Assembly (NCBI GenBank): GCA_028276365.1
Contig: JAPYWL010000018.1
Coordinates: 1 to 21,480, forward strand
DNA: 21,480 bases
From: Deltaproteobacteria bacterium
GTDB lineage: Bacteria; DRYD01
Direction of reading: 5' to 3'
Within the stretch, counting starts at the first letter, position 1; every line of letters starts with the position of its first letter. Of this stretch, positions 14,980 through 20,760 are shown in pieces. Made by a program: the position numbers and the translations under genes. The notes beneath the pieces were generated by a model. The model was not told the origin of the DNA and ran no database searches. It saw only the letters and a program-made list of their open reading frames with translations.

Positions 14980-15828
14980 ATGAAAGCCCTTTTTTTTATT
15001 ATTTTTATTTTGTTTTTTTACACTAATATTTTAACTCAGACCTTTTCTAAGGAAATTGAAAGATCTAAAAATAATAAAGAAATATTTTATAAAAACTCAA
15101 TTTTGATTACTGTCTTACCTATTAAATTTGTTTTAAATAATATTTTATCTAAGAATACTCAAGATTACAATATAGAAGTTATTCTTAAAGGTGGAGCTGA
15201 TCATCATAACATAGATTTAAGCCCTAACTTAATTAAAAAAATAAATTCTTTTAATTATATTTTAACTTTTAATTCCCTTGAAATTGAAAAATTACTTTTA
15301 AAAAAAATTGACAAAAATAAGTTAATTGATTTATATAATGATAATTATCTTGAAAATGATCCTCATATCTGGTTGTCTTTAAAAAATCTTAAAAAAATTT
15401 ATTTAAACACTTACAATTTTCTTTATAATATTGATAAAAATAATTACAAGTATTATAGAGATAACTTAAACAAAGTAATTAACAAAATAGAGTTATATAA
15501 CACCTTGTTATTAAACAAAACCAAGAATTATAAAGGTAAATACATCTTAACTTATCATAATGAATATTATTACTTTGCTAAGGATTATAATTTGAATATA
15601 ATTTCTTTACAATATAATGAATCTGAAATTTCTTTAAAAGATATTCAAAAAATAACAAATTTAATTAATCAAGATAAAATTGCTTTTATTTTAACTTCTG
15701 CTTATTATGATAATTCTGTTTTTTTTAAATTAATTAATAAAACTAATAAAAAAATAAAAATAATAGTTTGTGATCCCTTTAATGAAGATACTATAAATAT
15801 CTTCTGGAAAATATATTCAAATATTTAA
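14980..15828 (+). CDS. ZnuA/TroA-family metal-binding protein
   Basis: This 282-aa protein is the periplasmic substrate-binding component of a zinc/manganese-type ABC transporter. A hydrophobic signal segment spans about 3-19. Metal ligands of cluster 9 binding proteins are visible: His75/His76 in GGADHHNIDLSP, His129 in NDPHIWLS, His193 in YILTYHNEYYYFA and Asp265 in CDPFNED. Glu216 lies in the NESEIS element. The length is near the family norm, so it looks complete, although its stop codon forms the TTTAA at the edge of the IS605-derived element. The His-rich loop often found in ZnuA is missing. No permease or ATPase gene is nearby. The next genes mature [NiFe] hydrogenase, so nickel is a conceivable ligand, but that is a guess. 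Confidence 0.85.
   Translation: MKALFFIIFILFFYTNILTQTFSKEIERSKNNKEIFYKNSILITVLPIKFVLNNILSKNTQDYNIEVILKGGADHHNIDLSPNLIKKINSFNYILTFNSLEIEKLLLKKIDKNKLIDLYNDNYLENDPHIWLSLKNLKKIYLNTYNFLYNIDKNNYKYYRDNLNKVINKIELYNTLLLNKTKNYKGKYILTYHNEYYYFAKDYNLNIISLQYNESEISLKDIQKITNLINQDKIAFILTSAYYDNSVFFKLINKTNKKIKIIVCDPFNEDTINIFWKIYSNI
15824..15828 (+). other. TTTAA pentamer at the element's left border (candidate target/TAM)
   Basis: TTTAA lies directly 5' of the left copy of the 17-bp repeat. Some characterised IS200/IS605 elements of Firmicutes insert 3' of TTTAA, and the same pentamer acts as the TnpB target-adjacent motif. Here it also contains the stop codon of the metal-binding protein gene. Confidence 0.4.
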
Positions 15829-15845
15829 TTAACTTTATAGGAATT
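15829..15845 (+). repeat. Left copy of a 17-bp direct repeat flanking the element
   Basis: TTAACTTTATAGGAATT occurs here and again at 16058-16074, with identity ending abruptly after 17 bases. This copy is preceded by TTTAA. Confidence 0.9.
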
Positions 15846-15883
15846 ATCCATTTTCTATAAGGTAGAGATGAGTTGCGAAAAAA

Positions 15884-15912
15884 TTGACAGGTTTCTTGTT
15901 TTGGGCTATAGT
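15884..15912 (+). promoter_or_regulatory. Consensus sigma-70 promoter inside the IS605-derived element
   Basis: TTGACA (15884-15889) and TATAGT (15907-15912) are separated by exactly 17 bases. The -35 is perfect and the -10 differs at one position. Start of transcription is expected near 15918-15920, which would produce an RNA covering the whole right-end scaffold. It is the best promoter in the window. Confidence 0.75.
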
Positions 15913-15918
15913 AATAGA

Positions 15919-16073
15919 TATCAAGGGACCTAAGTCTAGATCGGTTCGAAATCAAGCCTGTAAAGCATGCTTTGGTAAATGACAGTATCGGGATACCTAA
16001 AAAGCTATCATGCTTTCAAGCAGGAAGCTCCACCTTATATAAGGTGGAGTAGTTCACTTAACTTTATAGGAAT
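15919..16073 (+). ncRNA. Candidate omega RNA (TnpB guide RNA) with its guide
   Basis: In IS200/IS605 elements the right end is transcribed as an omega RNA. Its scaffold ends at the element border, and its guide is the first 16 or so bases of flanking DNA. Here the scaffold would run from the promoter's start site to 16057, closing with the strong hairpin at 16028-16049. The guide would be about 16058-16073 (TTAACTTTATAGGAAT). Scaffold motifs match those of other IS605 right ends that I recognise. Because tnpB is absent locally, a functional complex would need a TnpB made from another copy in the genome. Transcription is inferred from the promoter only. Confidence 0.65.
16028..16049 (+). other. 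Perfect palindrome, right-end hairpin of the element
   Basis: CTCCACCTTAT is followed by its exact reverse complement, giving a 9-bp stem with a 4-base loop, or 11+11 in DNA. It is the right-end hairpin recognised by TnpA in this family and the last stem of the omega RNA scaffold. It lacks a following T-run, so it is not a simple terminator. Confidence 0.8.
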
Positions 16074-16074
16074 T
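16058..16074 (+). repeat. Right copy of the 17-bp direct repeat, at the guide position
   Basis: TTAACTTTATAGGAATT begins immediately after the terminal AGTTCAC of the element, exactly where the omega-RNA guide is read. It is identical to 15829-15845. Confidence 0.9.
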
Positions 16075-16090
16075 TATTTAGTAAATCTAT

Positions 16091-16983
16091 AATTATTTAT
16101 CTACTACTTTTGTTAAAGAATTCTCTGAAAAAATTCTATCCCTATAAAGTATGTACAGCATCATAAAGCTCATATTTATTCCTTGATTTTGGATAGAAAT
16201 ATTAAAGAGGATATAATTGGGTTTTCTTTTGATGGTACTGGATATGGTGAGGATGGCAAAATTTGGGGAGCTGAAGTTTTTATTGGTAATATTCATAATC
16301 TAAAAAGAGTTGCTCATTTTAAATATATTCCCATTATAGCAGGGAATAATGCTATAGAAAATCCCGTTTATGTCTCTTTATCTTTTTTATCTAAATATTT
16401 ACCAGAATATATTAATTTATTTGATTTTGTTAGTGATTTTCAAAAGGAGTTAATTTATAAGATGATAAACAGCGATTTCAATGTGTTTTATACTTCATCT
16501 GTAGGTAGATTATTTGATATAGCTGCAGTTCTTAATAAATTAAAGAATATAAAAAATATAGGGGATACTAAGATAACTTTTTCTGGACAACTAGCTATTG
16601 AATTAGAAGTTTTAGCTTCTTCTTCTTTAGAAAAATCTTATTATCCTTTTAAAATTGATATTATAGATGATGTTTTTATTGTTGATACCTTAGATACTTT
16701 TAAAGCTATTTTAAATGAAAAAAATTCAGATATAAATACTATTGCAAAAAAATTTCATAATACAATTTCTAAAATAATACTAAATTTAGCATCGATTTTA
16801 AGAGAAAAGTATAGTATAAATAGTGTAGGGTTTAGTGGTGGAGTTTTCCAAAATAGGATACTACTTAATAATATTTATTATTCACTAATTGAAGAAGGAT
16901 TTAAAGTTTATCTACATAATTCAGTAGCTCCTAATGATAGTGGGATATCTTTGGGACAAGTAGCTGCTTTGATTTATAATTAA
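16091..16983 (+). pseudogene. hypF: HypF carbamoyltransferase, 5'-truncated and frameshifted
   Basis: HypF (about 750 aa) makes the thiocyanate-bound carbamoyl precursor of the CN ligands for [NiFe] hydrogenase. Only the C-terminal Kae1/carbamoyltransferase half is here. From 16091 one frame reads NYLSTTFVKEFSEK, then the frame breaks. One added A in the A6 run at 16128-16133 would join it to NSIPIKYVQHHKAHIYSL, which holds the metal-binding His motif, and onward to DIIGFSFDGTGYGEDGKIWG and the C-terminal GFSGGVFQNRILL. The longest open frame starts at a TTG at 16183, after the His motif. The acylphosphatase, zinc-finger and YrdC domains are absent; the IS605-derived element lies upstream instead. 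hypC follows 53 bases later. A single-base assembly error could explain the frameshift but not the missing half. Confidence 0.85.
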
Positions 16984-17036
16984 TTTAGATTAATCTTTAA
17001 GTTTATTAATTATGAAAAAATAAGGGGGATTTTATA

Positions 17037-17297
17037 ATGTGTTTAGGCGTTCCTCTGAAAATTATAAAAATAATAGATCAAAATAATGCTATAGCTGAAT
17101 TGGGTTATGGTAATACTTTAAATATAAATATCTCTTTAACTCCTGAAGCTAAAGAAGGAGATTATGTTATGGTTCATGCAGGATTTTCTATTTCTATCCT
17201 AAATACACAAGATGCTATTGATTTACTTCAGGTTATCCAAGAATTGAAAAATGATAAATTAAAAAATGATAATATTAAATTCCATCAAACTAATTAA
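17037..17297 (+). CDS. hypC: Hydrogenase maturation chaperone HypC
   Basis: The 86-aa product begins MCLGVPLKII. The N-terminal Met-Cys-x-Gly-x-Pro is the HypC/HybG signature, whose Cys2 contacts HypD and the iron centre during Fe(CN)2CO assembly and then delivers it to the large subunit. The small beta-barrel core (about 1-60; GDYVMVHAGFSISIL) is intact, followed by a polar tail. TAAGGGGGAT 7-16 bases upstream fixes the start. It lies between hypF and hypD in a same-strand cluster with short gaps, each gene having its own strong Shine-Dalgarno. Confidence 0.95.
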   Translation: MCLGVPLKIIKIIDQNNAIAELGYGNTLNINISLTPEAKEGDYVMVHAGFSISILNTQDAIDLLQVIQELKNDKLKNDNIKFHQTN

Positions 17298-17338
17298 TAT
17301 AATTAATGTTTAAAAAATATAATTAAGGGGGGTTATTT

Positions 17339-18460
17339 ATGAGTTTAGTTAAGACAATTAATTTAAATAGTATGTTTAATTATGATTCTCAATCATTTAA
17401 GTTATTTACAAAAGAAATAGTTGATAAAATAAAAGAATTAGTAGGAGATAAGGAGTATGTTATAATGGAATTTTGTGGTACTCATACTCATGAGATTTCA
17501 AGATATGCTTTAAGATCTATTTTACCAAAGAACTTAGAATTAAGAAGTGGTCCAGGATGTCCGGTATGTGTTACTGCTGAAGAAGATATAGATTATATTA
17601 TTAATTTGGTTTTAGAGAATGATTTAGGGGTTATTACTTTTGGAGATATAGTAAATGTGCCTGGTAGTGTTGCTTCTTTAAGTTATTTAAGGGCAATGGG
17701 GAAAGATGTTAAAGTAGTTTATAACCCAATGGAATCTATTAAAATAGCAGAAAATAACTTAAATAAAAACTATGTGTTAGTTGGAATTGGGTTTGAAACC
17801 ACAGTTCCTATGCTTGCTCATACACTTATTAATATAAAACAAAAAGGATTAAAGAATTTGTTTTATTTATCATTACATAAATTAACACCGCCTGCTACTA
17901 TTGCTTTACTTAATTCAAATGAAGTTAAGTTAGATGGTATAATAGGTCCTGGGCATGTATCTACTATTATTGGTACTAAAGCTTGGGAAGATATCGCTTA
18001 TAAATATAAAATACCTTTTGTTATAATGGGCTTTGAACCTCAAGATATGTTATTTGGTATATATGTTTTGCTTGAGAAAATAATTAATAAAGAATATGGG
18101 GTTTGGAATACCTACTTAAGAAGCGTAAGATACGAAGGAAATAAGACAGCACTCGACTTAATATTTAAAGTCTTTAGAATATCCTCTGCTAATTGGAGGG
18201 GATTAGGAATTATTCCTGATAGTGGCTTAGAACTTAACGATGAATTTAAGGAATATGATGTTAAACTGAGATTTCCATTAACTAAGGAGATAAAAGTTAG
18301 GAAGACTGCTTGTAGGTGTGGGGATGTTTTAAGAGGAGCAATTAAGCCTTATGAATGTCCATTATTTGCTAAAGCTTGTAAACCCAGTAGTCCTAAGGGG
18401 CCTTGTATGGTATCCTCTGAAGGTAGCTGCGCAGCTTATTACTTATATGAAATGAATTAA
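17339..18460 (+). CDS. hypD: Hydrogenase maturation protein HypD
   Basis: The 373-aa scaffold protein on which the Fe(CN)2CO moiety is built with HypC and HypE. The redox and iron-binding residues are visible: Cys46 and His49/His51 in EFCGTHTHEISRYA, and Cys74/Cys77 in GPGCPVCVTAEEDID. The C-terminal cysteines that hold the 4Fe-4S cluster are in CRCGDVLRG, YECPLF, KACKPSSPKGPCM and EGSCAAYY. Length is usual for the family and no residue appears missing. TTAAGGGGGG before the ATG supports the start. hypE follows after 49 bases. Confidence 0.97.
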   Translation: MSLVKTINLNSMFNYDSQSFKLFTKEIVDKIKELVGDKEYVIMEFCGTHTHEISRYALRSILPKNLELRSGPGCPVCVTAEEDIDYIINLVLENDLGVITFGDIVNVPGSVASLSYLRAMGKDVKVVYNPMESIKIAENNLNKNYVLVGIGFETTVPMLAHTLINIKQKGLKNLFYLSLHKLTPPATIALLNSNEVKLDGIIGPGHVSTIIGTKAWEDIAYKYKIPFVIMGFEPQDMLFGIYVLLEKIINKEYGVWNTYLRSVRYEGNKTALDLIFKVFRISSANWRGLGIIPDSGLELNDEFKEYDVKLRFPLTKEIKVRKTACRCGDVLRGAIKPYECPLFAKACKPSSPKGPCMVSSEGSCAAYYLYEMN

Positions 18461-18509
18461 TATGAAAAACTTAGAGAAAAAAATAACATTAAATTAGGAG
18501 GATTATTTT

Positions 18510-19514
18510 ATGGAAAAATTAGTATTGTTATCATATGGTAGTGGTGGAGAATTAATGAGAGAATTAATAGAAAAAGATTATTTAAAGTATTTATCTAATC
18601 CGATTTTGGATGAGCTATTGGATTCTGCGGTTTTTGAGTTATCTGGAAAACTTGCTTTTACTACAGATTCTTATGTTATTACTCCCATATTTTTTAAGGG
18701 TGGCGATATTGGTAGTCTTTCTGTTTACGGTACTGCTAATGATTTAGCAGTAGTTGGTGCTAAACCTCTATTTATTAGTTTATCATTTATTATAGAGGAA
18801 GGATTACCTATTAAAGATTTACATAAAATATTGGAATCTATATCTAATGCTTCTAAAGGGATTAATGTTAATGTTGTTACTGGAGATACTAAGGTAGTTG
18901 AAAAAAATAAAGGAGATAAAATATTTATTAACACTGCTGGAATAGGTGTTATAGAACCTAATAGGGATTGGAGAAGTAGGAAAGTAGATGTTGATGATGT
19001 TGTTATAGTTAGTGGTGATATAGGGGAACATGGGCTTTATATAATGCTTGAAAGGCTTGGAATGAAAACTGATGAAATAGTTAAATCTGATATGGGATAT
19101 GTTGGAAGTTTTGTTTTGCCTTTACTAGATAATTTTGAAGGTATTAAATTTGTAAGGGATGCTACAAGAGGGGGGGTTGCTACTGTTCTTAATGAAATAG
19201 CTTATAAGTATAATGTAGAAATAGAAATAGAGGAAGATCTTATTCCTACCAAAGATTGGGTTTTACAAGCTTCTGAAATACTTGGGATTGATCCTTTGTA
19301 TTCTGCTAATGAAGGAAAGGTTGTTATTATTGCTGATAAATCTCAAGCTCAAGATATTATTAATTTCCTTAAAAAATTTGAGCTATCAGCTAATGCTACT
19401 ATTATAGGAAAAATAATAACTAATAAAAAACCCCGTGTTTATCTTTTAACTAAAATAGGAAGCAGGAGAATTTTAGAATCCCTAAAAGGTGATATTTTGC
19501 CTAGAATATGCTAA
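18510..19514 (+). CDS. hypE: Hydrogenase maturation protein HypE
   Basis: The 334-aa protein dehydrates the carbamoyl group received from HypF to a thiocyanate on its C-terminal cysteine, using ATP, and passes CN to HypC-HypD. Evidence: the PurM-like N-terminal SYGSGGELMRELI, the ATP/Mg-binding stretches FTTDSYVITP and GTANDLAVVGAKP, the central SGDIGEHG and RDATRGGVATVLNEIA, and the essential terminal PRIC with Cys334 as last residue. The protein is complete. TTAGGAGGAT 8-17 bases upstream fixes the start. Because its carbamoyl donor HypF is broken in this cluster, activity depends on an intact HypF from elsewhere. Confidence 0.97.
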   Translation: MEKLVLLSYGSGGELMRELIEKDYLKYLSNPILDELLDSAVFELSGKLAFTTDSYVITPIFFKGGDIGSLSVYGTANDLAVVGAKPLFISLSFIIEEGLPIKDLHKILESISNASKGINVNVVTGDTKVVEKNKGDKIFINTAGIGVIEPNRDWRSRKVDVDDVVIVSGDIGEHGLYIMLERLGMKTDEIVKSDMGYVGSFVLPLLDNFEGIKFVRDATRGGVATVLNEIAYKYNVEIEIEEDLIPTKDWVLQASEILGIDPLYSANEGKVVIIADKSQAQDIINFLKKFELSANATIIGKIITNKKPRVYLLTKIGSRRILESLKGDILPRIC

Positions 19515-19515
19515 A

Positions 19516-19531
19516 TATAATGATTAATCAT
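19516..19531 (+). promoter_or_regulatory. TATAAT overlapping a 12-bp palindrome before the protease gene
   Basis: TATAAT (19516-19521) overlaps the perfect palindrome ATGATTAATCAT (19520-19531), and the protease ATG follows two bases later without a Shine-Dalgarno. An operator on a near-leaderless promoter is possible. No -35 is evident, so chance in AT-rich DNA is not excluded. Confidence 0.25.
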
Positions 19532-19533
19532 AA

Positions 19534-20079
19534 ATGAAAAAACATAATAAAGCCATCTTATTAGTAGGAGTAGGTAATGATTTAAGAGAAGATGATAGCA
19601 TTGGACATTATTTAGTTAAAAATTTTAAACTAAGAGATCTTTATAATCTATATCCTGAATTTCACAAATTTAATCTAAGGAAGTTAATAAAAAAAATAAC
19701 AGTTGGTTTTTTGGATTATAGTTTTTGTGATTATATTAAAGGTTTTAAGAATGTTATATTTATTGATTCATGGATAAATAACAATGAAAAATATAGGATA
19801 TTCTTTAGTGAAATAAAAGATAATATTAAGTATTCTGATCAGGGTGTTAATCATTTTAGTCATTATGTTAATATATTTAATTTTGTAAGGTATTATAAAG
19901 CTTTAAATAATATATATGATATATCAAAGCAAAGTCAAACTAATTTTTTTTTGCTTAAAGTTAAAGGATATAGTTTTGGATATAAAAGAGGCCTAACAAA
20001 AGAAGCTAAAAAAAATATCAAATTAGCTAAATTACTTTTACTTAAATTTCTGAATTTCCTTTTAAGGTCATATCTCTAA
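19534..20079 (+). CDS. [NiFe]-hydrogenase maturation protease (HyaD/HybD family, M52)
   Basis: The 181-aa endopeptidase removes the C-terminal extension of a [NiFe]-hydrogenase large subunit after nickel insertion. The family start VGVGNDLREDDSIG (11-24) carries the acidic nickel ligand, Asp78 lies in VIFIDSW, and a His (107 or 110) lies in GVNHFSHYVNI. These correspond to the Glu16, Asp62 and His93 ligands of E. coli HybD. The C-terminal GLTKEAKKNIKLAKLLL matches the last helix. It is the last gene of the hyp cluster, 19 bases after hypE. It is more diverged and more basic than typical members. No hydrogenase structural gene is in the window, so its substrate is unknown. Confidence 0.8.
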   Translation: MKKHNKAILLVGVGNDLREDDSIGHYLVKNFKLRDLYNLYPEFHKFNLRKLIKKITVGFLDYSFCDYIKGFKNVIFIDSWINNNEKYRIFFSEIKDNIKYSDQGVNHFSHYVNIFNFVRYYKALNNIYDISKQSQTNFFLLKVKGYSFGYKRGLTKEAKKNIKLAKLLLLKFLNFLLRSYL

Positions 20080-20297
20080 ATAACTATTTGCATTTAAACA
20101 GTTGAGTAATAAGTATCTTTTCTAAAACTATATTTTTTTCAAGAGTTTTTAAAAGTTTTTTAAAGAAATAAAGAAAAACTGAAGTAAAAAGAAACTAAAA
20201 GAAACAAATAGAAAAAATACAAACAAATTGGAAAAATTTTAAAAAAGATAAAAAGACTAAAGAAGAATATAAGGGGATTTAAAAAAAAGAAAGATAA
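20080..20297. other. Gene-free stretch with decayed decamer repeats
   Basis: There is no credible coding sequence. The plus strand becomes strongly purine-rich. At about 20181-20236, blocks such as GAAACTAAAA, GAAACAAATA and AAACAAATTG recur every 10 bases and resemble degraded copies of the 10-bp unit that forms the long array downstream. A weak hairpin near 20085-20105 could be a terminator for the hyp cluster, but it lacks a T-run. Confidence 0.45.
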
Positions 20298-20546
20298 AAA
20301 GAAGATAATACAATAAAGAGGAGAATAGATCTAACACTGTTGTTAAATAGGAAAAAAATATATGTAATAGAGCTAAAATTGCAAAAGAAAGAAGATGAGA
20401 AAGGGAAAGGGAAAGCAATAAAGCAAATAGAAGAGAAGGAATACTATAAGAAGTATATGAATTACGAAAAGATCTATATAGTGGGGGTAAAGATAGATAA
20501 GGTAAAGAGGAGAATAGTGAATTATGAGTATAAGAGGGTAAAATAA
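20298..20546 (+). pseudogene. Remnant of a PD-(D/E)XK nuclease domain (AAA-ATPase-like/PDDEXK_9 family)
   Basis: The frame reads EDNTIKRRIDLTLLLNRKK, then IYVIELKL, then KGKAIKQIEEKEYYKKYM, and ends IYIVGVKIDKVKRRIVNYEY. Acid in RIDL, ExK in IELK, a QI-x-EK-x-YY helix and a final IYIVGVKID strand are the order seen at the C-terminus of the large AAA-ATPase-like proteins with a PDDEXK_9 domain, common in anaerobes. Those are usually above 500 aa; only about 82 residues remain. An in-frame stop lies at 20295-20297 and no initiation signal is present. The catalytic D...ExK is retained. It is flanked on both sides by decamer-type repeats. Confidence 0.6.
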
Positions 20547-20640
20547 GAATTACTTTTAATGATTGAAAGGATTTAATTATTTTAAAGAGAGCTTATATTT
20601 GTAGAAAATTTAAATTCTAAATTTTTTTTAATTTTTTTAA

Positions 20641-20760
20641 AAGGAAAGTAAAAAGAAATAAAAAGAGGCTAAAGGAACCAAAAGAAACCAAAGGAAATTA
20701 AATCAAACCAAAAGAAACTAAGAAAAATATGGGAAATCAATTGGAATCAATTGAAATTGA
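20641..20760 (+). repeat. Degenerate leading edge of the decamer array
   Basis: Blocks such as AAAGGAACCA, AAAGAAACCA, AATCAAACCA and AAAGAAACTA recur about every 10 bases. They are one base out of phase with the main array and have scattered substitutions. The copies become regular from about 20741 on. Confidence 0.65.

Larger units (their letters stand above)
15829..16057 (+). mobile_element. Miniature IS200/IS605-type element, tnpB lost, right end intact
   Basis: The right end has the hallmark layout of IS200/IS605 elements: AAGCCTGTAAAG, ATGACAGTATCGGGATACCT, GCTTTCAAGCAGGAAGCTCC, then a perfect 11+11-base palindrome (16028-16049) and the terminal AGTTCAC (16051-16057). A frame through 15936-16051 still encodes a TnpB-like tail (LDRFEIKPVKHALVNDSIGI...), but the RuvC-type nuclease body is gone. 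At the left, CTTTATAG (15833-15840) can pair with CTATAAGG (15855-15862), as in the subterminal hairpins recognised by TnpA. No tnpA is present, so movement would need an enzyme supplied from elsewhere. The left boundary is inferred from TTTAA at 15824-15828; single-strand transposition leaves no target duplication to confirm it. Confidence 0.75.

Noticed and set aside
15943-15953. tRNA T-arm-like GGTTCGAAATC
   Set aside because: No acceptor stem, D-arm or anticodon arm can be folded around it; it lies inside the IS605 right-end scaffold and TnpB-tail remnant.
16028-16049. Intrinsic terminator
   Set aside because: The hairpin is strong, but no T-run follows and its position and terminal AGTTCAC fit the IS605 right end.
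16093-16296. Minus-strand ORF opposite the start of the hypF remnant
   Set aside because: The plus strand encodes conserved HypF motifs there; the minus product has no recognisable features.
18725-19031. Two minus-strand ORFs inside hypE
   Set aside because: They lie wholly within a strongly conserved hypE and have no initiation signals.
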